The notes beneath the pieces were generated by a model that was given only the letters and a program-made list of their open reading frames with translations, did no database searches and was not told the DNA's origin. From assembly GCF_021502655.1 (NCBI RefSeq), contig NZ_JAKFFT010000002.1, positions 62,001 to 126,000 of the forward strand: 64,000 bases of DNA. Reading direction: 5' to 3'. Numbering within the stretch: position 1 is the stretch's first letter; the number at the start of each line of letters is the position of its first letter. The DNA is from Dyadobacter sp. CY347 (GTDB lineage Bacteria; Bacteroidota; Bacteroidia; Cytophagales; Spirosomataceae). The translations under genes and the position numbers were made by a program. Shown in pieces: positions 8,917 through 16,694 of the stretch.

Positions 8917-10101
8917 TTTTTCCAACACTTCCTTTTCAATCCTGGGGGAAAGCTTCACAAACAGCAGATCATACGTTATTTTAGCCCAGATTAAAATGCA
9001 GGGAACGGCCTTAACCACGTAAGGTTTCATCCATTCGTTCCTGATGAATCTTGGGAAAAGATCAGTAGGGGATAATGCTGTAAAAATGAATGCAAGCACG
9101 AGCAACACATAATTCTCGGGCTTCTGCTGCTGCGCATAATACCAAATCGCAACGCCTGTAATGGCAATAATGAATGTGGGCGACTCAGCCCTGTGGTTAA
9201 AAATAACCACCCAGACCATAATCGAAGCCAGTAACAGCATCCTGAACGTAAAATTGCTGTATTGTTTGATCCTTAAAAGCGGAATGCAGAACAAGATTGC
9301 GCCCACAACGCTGACATAAGTCTTGTAGACATTTAGTCCGAACCAAGTTTTCAGCCAACCTATTACGGATAAACCATCTGAAATGGAATGGTCATTGGAA
9401 AGCAAATTCGCCCAGCTTTTATAAAGAAATACGAATTGATCCACATTCACTACCAGCAGCGGAAGCGCCGTAAAAACGATCACCCAAACGGCAGTTGTGT
9501 AGGTCAGTTTGAGTTTATTCGGGTATAAAAGAAACAGCGCAAGGCCTACGATGCCAAACAGTTTTATGAAAATCGTGGAGACAATGCAAAATGAAGCCAT
9601 CCAGTATTTTCCGCGCTCCAAAAAACCAAAAGTAAATAGGAACAAACCCGCAATCAAAGCATTACTCTGCTCATTCTGGACGGATGTGAGCATTTCTACG
9701 ATCACAAAAACAAGGATTAAACCTTTTGTCCGAAGATCAATACGCGGGAGAAAATAGACAGAGTAAAACAACACGGTAACATTCAAAATGTTCCATAATG
9801 AAAGCCCCAGCACATCTGGCAGGATCGCCAGTACGCTGAAAATCAATGCAAATGCAGGGCTATATTTAAAAAGATCACCCTGTTCCTCCACAAACGAAGC
9901 ATACAAATCCTTGGATTCGATCAGGTGAAAAAACGACTGTTTAAATATAATGTAGTTGTTGTAAGTCGTGTACAGCCTGCCGCCTTCCACAAAACTTTTC
10001 AATCCCCCGAAATAAGACTGCAAACTGGCAAAGATCGCCACGCCCAAAAACAGGATCAGCAGATATTTTTGATTAACTAAAAAACGATTTACGGCACGCA
10101 T
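8914..10101 (-). CDS. Integral membrane glycosyltransferase, GT87 (DUF2029)-like
   Basis: A 395-residue polytopic membrane protein with about 9-11 hydrophobic segments. GT87 enzymes move sugars from polyprenyl-phosphate donors to acceptors on the outer face of the inner membrane. Family features seen are YNNYIIFKQSFFHL followed by KDLY in the first periplasmic loop, the FKYSPAFALIFSVLAILP stretch, and QNEQSNALIAGLFL. It lies downstream of the toxin-antitoxin genes on the same strand, 57 bases away, with no other cell-envelope gene beside it. The sugar and acceptor are unknown. Confidence 0.75.
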   Translation of the reverse strand: MRAVNRFLVNQKYLLILFLGVAIFASLQSYFGGLKSFVEGGRLYTTYNNYIIFKQSFFHLIESKDLYASFVEEQGDLFKYSPAFALIFSVLAILPDVLGLSLWNILNVTVLFYSVYFLPRIDLRTKGLILVFVIVEMLTSVQNEQSNALIAGLFLFTFGFLERGKYWMASFCIVSTIFIKLFGIVGLALFLLYPNKLKLTYTTAVWVIVFTALPLLVVNVDQFVFLYKSWANLLSNDHSISDGLSVIGWLKTWFGLNVYKTYVSVVGAILFCIPLLRIKQYSNFTFRMLLLASIMVWVVIFNHRAESPTFIIAITGVAIWYYAQQQKPENYVLLVLAFIFTALSPTDLFPRFIRNEWMKPYVVKAVPCILIWAKITYDLLFVKLSPRIEKEVLEK

Positions 10102-10158
10102 CAGGGTCAGAAGTTCCTTTTTTGATTGTAAGCCAAAACTAGGGATAAATCAGGGGAT

Positions 10159-10608
10159 TTATTTTAGTCTCTTATCGAAATACATTTCTTCAATGCGAAT
10201 AATCTTAGCAAGCATGTGATCGGAATGTGCCGGGTTGAAGAGATAATTGAACTCCTTGGATGAATGGGCAGACGGGACTTTCATGATCCAGAATTTGCCT
10301 TCGTCGATCCATTGCTCCGTCAAATTTGCCAGCGCGTCGGGATAAGGAAAATGCCACCAGTTATCAGGAAGTAGTTCCTGCCCGATATCCAATATGGATG
10401 CATTGTCAGGAATTTCTATTGTTACTAATACCTGATTTTTTGGAATGAAGGAAGAATTGGCAAGAATTTCCAGCTTAGACAGCGATACGTGCTCAGATGT
10501 ATACAGAATTTGTGTTCCCTTATAATGCCATCGGCCGCCCGAGTACAGGCAGCCCGTTCCCTGCAGATCGTTTGCATAGGCCCGGCTTGTAATGCGAAAA
10601 ACGAGCAT
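10159..10608 (-). CDS. RES-domain toxin of a type II toxin-antitoxin system
   Basis: A 149-residue single RES domain. Known RES toxins degrade NAD+ and stop growth unless bound by their Xre antitoxin. The domain's named residues fit: an Arg near the N-terminus (VFRI), GGRWHYKG, a Glu in LSKLEIL, and the Ser-containing stretch SAHSSKEFNYLFNP near the C-terminus. It begins three bases after the antitoxin stop, so the two should be co-transcribed and co-translated. The length is typical. NAD+ as target is inferred from the family. Confidence 0.88.
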   Translation of the reverse strand: MLVFRITSRAYANDLQGTGCLYSGGRWHYKGTQILYTSEHVSLSKLEILANSSFIPKNQVLVTIEIPDNASILDIGQELLPDNWWHFPYPDALANLTEQWIDEGKFWIMKVPSAHSSKEFNYLFNPAHSDHMLAKIIRIEEMYFDKRLK

Positions 10609-10611
10609 GGC

Positions 10612-11043
10612 TTACGAGTAAATGCCGTGTTCTATTCTAAAAAGCACATTAAGAACTTCTTCTCTGCCAATAGAGGATGATAGCAATTCGAGTGGTTTTT
10701 TATTTCCTAATGCCAGGATGGGACTGTTGAGCCAGGTATTAAAGTCATTTTCGTCCTCAAAAACGTCCATGCCCTTTGCTATTATCTTGGAAAAGTCGAT
10801 CACCCGCTCGCTTTCAACAGGAGACAGCACCGATTTATTTTTAATCCGACGCTGGAAAGTGCTTTCCGACAGATTCAACATTTCGCCGAATTGCTTGTTG
10901 GACAAATTCATTTTCTTCTGAACCGTCTGCGCAACCGAAATAGGAATTCCTTGTTGGGTAACTTCTATAAAGGACAGAAAGCTGTCTATTTTTTGTTTGA
11001 AGGCCTTTTGCCCTCCCATGATATTAATTATCTGTGTATGCAT
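10612..11043 (-). CDS. Xre/ParS/MbcA-type antitoxin of the RES toxin
   Basis: A 143-residue antitoxin with an Xre-like helix-turn-helix around residues 45-75 (MNLSNKQFGEMLNLSESTFQRR) and a C-terminal toxin-binding domain (formerly DUF2384) with the pattern SERVIDFSKI, then FNTWLNSPILALGNKKPLELL. It precedes the RES toxin. A longer frame could start at 11073, but its first ten codons would lie inside a perfect palindrome at 11044-11081. The ATG at 11043, just after that palindrome, is preferred. Autorepression through the palindrome is inferred. Confidence 0.85.
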   Translation of the reverse strand: MHTQIINIMGGQKAFKQKIDSFLSFIEVTQQGIPISVAQTVQKKMNLSNKQFGEMLNLSESTFQRRIKNKSVLSPVESERVIDFSKIIAKGMDVFEDENDFNTWLNSPILALGNKKPLELLSSSIGREEVLNVLFRIEHGIYS

Positions 11044-11081
11044 ACTGTCAAATGATTGAAATAATACATTCATTTGACAGT
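11044..11081 (-). promoter_or_regulatory. Palindromic operator candidate of the RES-Xre operon
   Basis: A perfect 12-bp inverted repeat, ACTGTCAAATGA (11044-11055) and TCATTTGACAGT (11070-11081), has a 14-base spacer and abuts the antitoxin start. TATATTTA, one mismatch from the -7 consensus, lies just upstream on the minus strand. This is the expected place for an Xre autoregulatory site. Confidence 0.6.
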
Positions 11082-11101
11082 AAATATAAACTAAATGATC
11101 A

Positions 11102-12031
11102 TCAATTCCTCACATAACCCAATGATTTCAACCATCCTTCCATCGCTGCCGGCCAGTTCGCTAGTGAGCCTTTTCCTTCGGTCCGCATGCCGTAGCCGTG
11201 GCCGCCTTTGGGGTATAGGTGCATTTCAGCGGGGATTTTTTGTTTTTTTAGCGCCAGATAGTAGGCAATGCTGTTTTCGGGAGGGACGCCGGTGTCGTCC
11301 ATGGCGTGGACGAGGAACGCGGGTGGCGTTTGAACGCTTACTTGCAGCTCGTTAGAGTAATATTTGATCAGTTCATCGGATTTTTCGGAGCCCAGCAAGT
11401 TGTCGCGTGAGCCGCCGTGCGCTAATTCCGGGGTTAGCGAAATGACCGGGTAAATGAGGATTGAAAAATTAGGTTTCGCTTCCGGGGAGGCTTTTTCACC
11501 TTTATCAAAATGCGTCGATAATGTTGCAGCAAGATGCCCGCCCGCAGAAAAGCCCATCACACCAATCTTGTTGACATCAATGTTCCACTTCCCTGCACTT
11601 TGCCGGATCAGTTTCATGGCTTGCATAGCATCCATTAAGGGCACTTCGTGCTGATGCGTCATCGTTTTTTCGCTTGGCAACCTGTATTTCAGCACAAAAG
11701 CAGAGATTCCACGGTCATTAAACCATTTGGCAAAATCACTTCCTTCGTGAGAAGCGGCCAGGATCCCATAACCTCCGCCCGGACAAATCACCACTGCCGC
11801 GCCGCTCGATTTTTCTTTTGGAACAATAAACGCAGTCATCGTAGGAACCGAAACCCCGCTGATCCTGAGAATGTTGTCATCACCAGTTACCGACTTTTCT
11901 TCAACCGTATTCGCTTTGAAATTGGGAACCTTGCCTTCCGGCCACAAATTGATCGTTTCGTTTTGAGCCATAGATTTATCATGACCAGCGTACATCGCAA
12001 GTGCAAGTAAGAGACCGGTTAATTTTTTCAT
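11102..12031 (-). CDS. Secreted alpha/beta hydrolase, acetyl-esterase/xylanase-esterase type
   Basis: 309 residues: an N-terminal signal sequence (to about residue 22, ending MAQ), then an alpha/beta hydrolase fold. The catalytic triad is readable: Ser in GVMGFSAGGH, Asp in HAMDDTGVPPE, His in KGGHGYGM. The oxyanion region is VICPGGGYG. The arrangement matches the BD-FAE/acetyl-esterase group that removes acetyl or feruloyl groups from plant polysaccharides, and export is consistent with that role. It shares a strand with the secreted unknown upstream (68-base gap) and the antitoxin downstream. The substrate is inferred only. Confidence 0.82.
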   Translation of the reverse strand: MKKLTGLLLALAMYAGHDKSMAQNETINLWPEGKVPNFKANTVEEKSVTGDDNILRISGVSVPTMTAFIVPKEKSSGAAVVICPGGGYGILAASHEGSDFAKWFNDRGISAFVLKYRLPSEKTMTHQHEVPLMDAMQAMKLIRQSAGKWNIDVNKIGVMGFSAGGHLAATLSTHFDKGEKASPEAKPNFSILIYPVISLTPELAHGGSRDNLLGSEKSDELIKYYSNELQVSVQTPPAFLVHAMDDTGVPPENSIAYYLALKKQKIPAEMHLYPKGGHGYGMRTEGKGSLANWPAAMEGWLKSLGYVRN

Positions 12032-12099
12032 CGATTATATTTTTATCAATAAGACGGTCCCCGCACCGATATACCTTCTATTTGGATCCTAAAAAGTTG

Positions 12100-12690
12100 T
12101 CAGGGTTTAGCCGGATTGATCATGATATGCGCTCTGTGCGTTCCCGGATCCATGATCCACGGCATGCCCGGAACATCCGGTTTCAAAGGTAATCCAGTAC
12201 TTTCGGCAGTTGCAAAGGGAATATAAACAACATAGCGCAAATAGCCGTTTTTCAGCTCTCCGGTTGCATTGTCATAATTGTCTTTCGTTCCCGACAATGC
12301 AAAAAGCGTGGAAGATTGCTTCGGCATCATCAGTTTGCCATCTTTCACTTCCTTTTCCCGAATGTCAAAAATCTCCTTCGGATTCTTGCCTTCTTTGGCC
12401 AGCACGCGGCCTCTTTCCATAAATGCATCCAGCCCAGCAAAATAGCAGGAAACACTTACATCTTCCTTTTTCGGATCGTCCGCAATGCAAACCATATCAT
12501 TGTTCCCGGCTCGAAGGACTTTGAGAGAACCATCGGGCGCGTAACCGTAAACCTTTGCACCTTCACGCTTTTCGGCAGGAGCGGCCAGGACGGCTGTTTT
12601 AATTTGAATTTCAGGGGATAGAACGGCAGTTTGTCCCATTGCCTCGGCAGCCAGACATAGTGCAATTGCGGAAAAAAAAGTCTTGTTCAT
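12100..12690 (-). CDS. Secreted protein of unknown function
   Basis: 196 residues with a signal peptide (cleavage probably after AMGQ, about residue 20). The mature region has two Cys (MVCIADDP and VSCYFAGLD) that could form a disulfide, and a C-terminal region ending WIMDPGTHRAHIMI. I do not recognise the family. It is followed on the same strand by the esterase gene and may be co-transcribed with it. No membrane segment besides the signal peptide is seen. Confidence 0.65.
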   Translation of the reverse strand: MNKTFFSAIALCLAAEAMGQTAVLSPEIQIKTAVLAAPAEKREGAKVYGYAPDGSLKVLRAGNNDMVCIADDPKKEDVSVSCYFAGLDAFMERGRVLAKEGKNPKEIFDIREKEVKDGKLMMPKQSSTLFALSGTKDNYDNATGELKNGYLRYVVYIPFATAESTGLPLKPDVPGMPWIMDPGTHRAHIMINPAKP

Positions 12691-12750
12691 GGTAGTAAAT
12701 GACAGGTGGTTTGTCTCTTATATGCTTAAAATTAGCAATCTTTATTCAAG

Positions 12751-12762
12751 ATTTGTACAAAT
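12751..12762. promoter_or_regulatory. Perfect 12-bp palindrome in a divergent promoter region
   Basis: ATTTGTACAAAT lies 35 bases before the PVC-type protein gene (start 12797) and 61 bases from the divergent gene start at 12690. It could be a transcription-factor site, but no regulator gene is adjacent. Confidence 0.3.
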
Positions 12763-12796
12763 TTTTCCGCATTCCAGACTGTAATACATAAACTCC

Positions 12797-15700
12797 ATGA
12801 ACTTAAAAAAAACGCTGGCACTGTTTCCCGCAGGATGTTTGTTGGCAACCCTGATGGTCGCTTCCTACCAGCACGTTAACCCAAGTACTTTTCAGAGTTC
12901 GAAGCTCGACAGCCTATATAAAGACCTTACCGAATCCCAAAAGCGTTCGCCAAAATACGCAGTCGCAGGCCTTTCCGTAACCAATGGACTGGAAGCAACA
13001 TTATTTGCGTCGGAACCCACCATTACCAATCCCACCAACATTGATGTAGACCATTTGGGCCGGGTTTGGGTTTGCGAAGCATACAATTACCGTCCCGCGA
13101 TCAACGGTAACCCCACAAAAGATGAAGGCGACCGCATTCTGATCATGGAGGATACGGACAGTGACGGTAAATCAGATAAAACCACTGTTTTTTATCAGGG
13201 AAAAGAGATCAATTCTCCGCTTGGGATTTGGGTAATGGGCAATCGCGTGGTGGTTTCTCAAAGTCCTTATGTCTGGCTTTTTACGGATGAAAACAATGAT
13301 GGAAAAGCTGATAAAAAGGAAGTGATCTTCGAAGGCGTCGGCGGTGAGCAGCACGACCACGGCATGCACGCATTCATTTTCGGGCCGGATGGAAAGTTGT
13401 ATTTCAATTTTGGAAATGAGGGCGGGCATTTATTGGATGGAAAAGGAAATCCGGTGATTGGAAAAGATGGCCAGCCTATTGATTTCAAAAAACTAAGACA
13501 GGGAATGGTGTTCCGCTGCGATCCTGATTTTAAGAATATCGAGGTGTTGGGAAATAATTTCAGGAACAATTATGAAGTCGCGGTGGATAGTTACGGCACT
13601 ATGTGGCAGTCAGACAATGATGATGACGGAAACAAAGGCGTTCGTATCAATTACGTAATGCAATATGGAAATTACGGCTATACAGATGAGGTTACCGGTG
13701 CAGGCTGGCGTGCAAACCGCACGAATATGGAAGATTCCATTCCATTCCGCCACTGGCATTTGAACGATCCGGGTGTGGTGCCGAATTTGTTGCAAACAGG
13801 CTCGGGATCGCCAACAGGGATGGTTTTGTACGAAGGCTCGCTTTTGCCCAAAGAATTTCAAAACCAAATGATCCATTGCGAGCCGGGGCATAATGTAGTC
13901 CGCTCTTATCCCGTCCAGAAATCCGGCGCAGGTTACACTGCCAAAATTGCGAATATAGTTGATGGCAAAAGGGACCAATGGTTCCGTCCATCCGACGTCT
14001 GCGTCGCCCCCGACGGTTCCCTCATCGTTTCCGACTGGTATGACCCGGGCGTTGGCGGACACCAGGCCGGTGATCAAAACCGGGGCCGTTTATACAGAAT
14101 AGCACCCGCAAATACACCTTATCGCATTCCGAAAACAGACCTAACCACATCAGCCGGCGCCGTTGGAGCATTGCAAAGCCCTAATCTTTCGGTTCGTTAC
14201 CAGGCGTGGATGGCTTTGAATCAGATGGGTGAAAAAGCGATTCCATCCTTGGAGAAGCTTTTTAAAGACAAGAAAGCAAATGACCGGATGCGGGCGCGGG
14301 CATTATGGGTATTAAGCAAATGGCCAGCTTCGGGCAAGAAAAATATTGATATAGCCATAAAGGATTCAAATCCTGATATGCGGATCGCAGCATTACGCGC
14401 CGCCAGCGAGTTGAAGGACGTGGACATTACCGACTACATTGGTTTATTGGTAAAAGACACTGAACCTCAGGTAAGGAGAGAATGCGCATTGATCCTGCAT
14501 CACAACAAATCGCCAAAAGCACCCGCGATGTGGGCTGAGCTGGCATTGCAGTACGATGGAAAGGACCGTTGGTATCTGGAAGCATTAGGCATTGGTGCTG
14601 ACGAGCAATGGGATACGTTTTTCAAAGCATGGCAGTCCAAAGTTGGGGCGAATGCCATAGCAACGCAGGCTGGTAAAGACATTGTCTGGCGTTCACGCGG
14701 TAAGGAATCCGTTCCATTGCTGGCTTCTCTTGCAGGGGATTCCAAAACGGATCTGAAAAGCAGGCTGCGCTATTTCCGGGCATTTGATTTTAACACCGCT
14801 GCAAATGAAAAATCGCTCGCCCTGTTGCAGATCATGAAGGGAACTTCGGCGGAACAGGCGCAGGTGAACGAACTGGCATTGAGGCATCTGGATCCGGCAT
14901 TTGTAAAGCAAAACGCAGAAGCAATGGCCGCACTTAAAAAGTTGCTCGACTCGTCATTCGGATCGCCTGCCTATCTCGAATTGGTAAGTAAATATGAGCT
15001 TGAATCGGAAAATCCGCGGTTACTGGATATGGCCATCAGCCAGGCGTCAGGCCGGACGGGGCCGGCAGCAGCGATGCAATTGATGAAACAAGGAGGAGGG
15101 AAAATGGTTTGGGAAGTGATCAAAGGTTCTGACGTTTCCAAAAGTGAAGGAATTGTGTCAGCATTAAGGGGCGTAGGAAGCAAAGAATCATTGGAAATCT
15201 TGAAAACCGTTGCATTAGACGATAAATATCCGTCAAGCTTGCGCACAGTCGCTGCCAGGTCATTAGGTGGAACCATGAACGGCGAAGACCAGGTTTTGGT
15301 GTTGCTGAAAGAGGGCAAGCTAAGCGGTGAACAAAAAGCCGCAGCTGTAAAAGGATTAAGCGGCGCTTGGAGAAAATCGGTCAAACTGGAAGCGGCCAAA
15401 TACACGGATGGAGGAACCGTAGCAGTTTCAAAACATCCGCAAGTGAAAGACCTGATTGGCATGACGGGCGATTTGTCTAAGGGAAAACAAGTATTTACAT
15501 CCTACTGCTCGGTTTGCCATCAGGTAAACGGCGAAGGAATGGATTTTGGGCCCAAACTTTCTGAAATAGGAAGCAAGTTGCCCAAGGAAGCACAATATGC
15601 AGCGATTTTCGAGCCAAGCGCAGGAATTGGCTTTGGTTATGAAGGTTTTGAAGTAACATTAAAAGACGGCTCAACCATTTCCGGAATCGTCGCCAGCAAA

Positions 15701-15880
15701 ACCGAAACCGATCTGATCCTCAAATTCCCGGGCGGCTCCACGCAGGAATACAAAATGTCACAAGTAAAATCCATCAAACAACTCAACGACTCCATGATGC
15801 CCGCCGGCTTGCAGGATGCCATGAGCACGGAGGAGCTGGTTAGTCTGGTTGATTATTTGAGTGGGTTGAAGAAGAAGTAG
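12797..15880 (+). CDS. PVC-type membrane-bound dehydrogenase-like protein with cytochrome c domain
   Basis: 1027 residues, exported. After the signal sequence comes a propeller-like dehydrogenase domain (about 50-440), with calcium-binding-like DTDSDGKSD and ENNDGKADKKE loops and repeated VAPDGS/GPDGK strands. HEAT-like helical repeats follow (about 450-880), then a C-terminal haem-binding domain with CSVCH (Cys904-His908) and a possible methionine ligand later. Such proteins are abundant in Planctomycetes and Cytophagales and are thought to oxidise sugars or alcohols in the periplasm, but the substrate is unproven. A truncated paralog lies 0.8 kb downstream. Confidence 0.85.
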   Translation: MNLKKTLALFPAGCLLATLMVASYQHVNPSTFQSSKLDSLYKDLTESQKRSPKYAVAGLSVTNGLEATLFASEPTITNPTNIDVDHLGRVWVCEAYNYRPAINGNPTKDEGDRILIMEDTDSDGKSDKTTVFYQGKEINSPLGIWVMGNRVVVSQSPYVWLFTDENNDGKADKKEVIFEGVGGEQHDHGMHAFIFGPDGKLYFNFGNEGGHLLDGKGNPVIGKDGQPIDFKKLRQGMVFRCDPDFKNIEVLGNNFRNNYEVAVDSYGTMWQSDNDDDGNKGVRINYVMQYGNYGYTDEVTGAGWRANRTNMEDSIPFRHWHLNDPGVVPNLLQTGSGSPTGMVLYEGSLLPKEFQNQMIHCEPGHNVVRSYPVQKSGAGYTAKIANIVDGKRDQWFRPSDVCVAPDGSLIVSDWYDPGVGGHQAGDQNRGRLYRIAPANTPYRIPKTDLTTSAGAVGALQSPNLSVRYQAWMALNQMGEKAIPSLEKLFKDKKANDRMRARALWVLSKWPASGKKNIDIAIKDSNPDMRIAALRAASELKDVDITDYIGLLVKDTEPQVRRECALILHHNKSPKAPAMWAELALQYDGKDRWYLEALGIGADEQWDTFFKAWQSKVGANAIATQAGKDIVWRSRGKESVPLLASLAGDSKTDLKSRLRYFRAFDFNTAANEKSLALLQIMKGTSAEQAQVNELALRHLDPAFVKQNAEAMAALKKLLDSSFGSPAYLELVSKYELESENPRLLDMAISQASGRTGPAAAMQLMKQGGGKMVWEVIKGSDVSKSEGIVSALRGVGSKESLEILKTVALDDKYPSSLRTVAARSLGGTMNGEDQVLVLLKEGKLSGEQKAAAVKGLSGAWRKSVKLEAAKYTDGGTVAVSKHPQVKDLIGMTGDLSKGKQVFTSYCSVCHQVNGEGMDFGPKLSEIGSKLPKEAQYAAIFEPSAGIGFGYEGFEVTLKDGSTISGIVASKTETDLILKFPGGSTQEYKMSQVKSIKQLNDSMMPAGLQDAMSTEELVSLVDYLSGLKKK

Positions 15881-15898
15881 GTCGACTTAACGGATTGT

Positions 15899-15932
15899 AA
15901 AAGGAGCATAAGCAAGCGCATATGCTCCTTTT
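15899..15932. terminator. Bidirectional intrinsic terminator
   Basis: A perfect 12-bp stem (15899-15910 with 15921-15932) has a 10-base loop and flanking A and T runs. It sits between the PVC-type gene and the convergent small gene ending at 15936. Confidence 0.8.
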
Positions 15933-15935
15933 TGA

Positions 15936-16352
15936 TCACTTGTAGGGAACAGCTTTAATGAGCCGAAGGTTGTTCAATTGGCTAATATTAAGGATATTCT
16001 CTTCTGGAATAATGTTTCTATTGATCCAGTTGTTGATGATCATGGTATTTTTCAAGCCAAACCGTCTGCAATATTCCTTCATCGTAACCCACTCGCTAAG
16101 CGGATACTTCTGACCGTTTATTTCAATGTTGACGTCTTTTGATTTGTGATATTCTGCAATTATAGCATCTGCTTTTTTTCGAGTTTCTCTGGATTTTGCG
16201 AGCAATTCTTCTGCCTCCTGAACCATGAACTTTCCAATCTCCTCCCGTTCCGCCTCTGTTGCGGTCTGAAAATACTCCAGGCACTCATTACTTGCAGCTT
16301 CATATTCAGCTAGACTGCCCGCTTCCCTCATTCGTTTAAGTATATGTTCCAT
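15936..16352 (-). CDS. Small helix-turn-helix-like protein of unknown function
   Basis: 138 residues. The first 75 are charged and helical, with a coiled-coil look (EAEREEIGKFMVQEAEELL and similar). The rest resembles an excisionase/MerR-type winged helix-turn-helix (VTMKEYCRRFGLKNTMIINNWINRN, then a RLIKAVPYK end). It is the second gene of a two-gene minus-strand cassette, 18 bases after the 61-residue gene. The cassette lies between two PVC-type paralogs and is more AT-rich than its surroundings. Function is not known; DNA binding is inferred from the C-terminal pattern. Confidence 0.6.
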   Translation of the reverse strand: MEHILKRMREAGSLAEYEAASNECLEYFQTATEAEREEIGKFMVQEAEELLAKSRETRKKADAIIAEYHKSKDVNIEINGQKYPLSEWVTMKEYCRRFGLKNTMIINNWINRNIIPEENILNISQLNNLRLIKAVPYK

Positions 16353-16370
16353 ATCGAGTATTCGTTGATT

Positions 16371-16556
16371 TTAAAGTGACTTATAGATGGCCTCCAATTG
16401 TTGAATTTTCTGATTGACGTCCAATAGTTCGTCAAGAACAATATTTTGTAACTCATCTGAAGGACTTGTCATAGTGCTCAAATTTTTTAGCCTGATTTTT
16501 AATTCGCCTCTACGGATTAAATGCTCAACTATAAGCTGTTTAATTATATGCTTCAC
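16371..16556 (-). CDS. Small helical protein of unknown function
   Basis: A 61-residue, all-helical, charged protein (ELKIRLKNLS, then LLDVNQKIQQLEAIYKSL) with no signal peptide or membrane segment. It starts the two-gene cassette with the helix-turn-helix-like protein. A palindrome at 16599-16620 lies upstream. The size, coiled-coil appearance and close coupling suggest a partner subunit of the downstream protein, but this is inference. It could be a chance frame, though the tight spacing argues for a real gene. Confidence 0.5.
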   Translation of the reverse strand: MKHIIKQLIVEHLIRRGELKIRLKNLSTMTSPSDELQNIVLDELLDVNQKIQQLEAIYKSL

Positions 16557-16598
16557 TATTTATAGGGTGTATAGTAAGTTAAAAATGCAGACCTAGTG

Positions 16599-16620
16599 TG
16601 TTTTGTAATATAACAAAACA
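16599..16620. promoter_or_regulatory. Inverted repeat upstream of the small helix-turn-helix cassette
   Basis: TGTTTTGT (16599-16606) and ACAAAACA (16613-16620) form an 8-bp perfect inverted repeat with a 6-base AT spacer. It lies between the divergent cassette (start 16556) and the second PVC-type gene (start 16695). This is a plausible operator; no factor is known. Confidence 0.35.
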
Positions 16621-16694
16621 AAGTTAATAATATCTTTTATTCTTTCAAACTTCATTTCCTAATTCAGGAAACATCAGGTAATTTTATACGTTAT

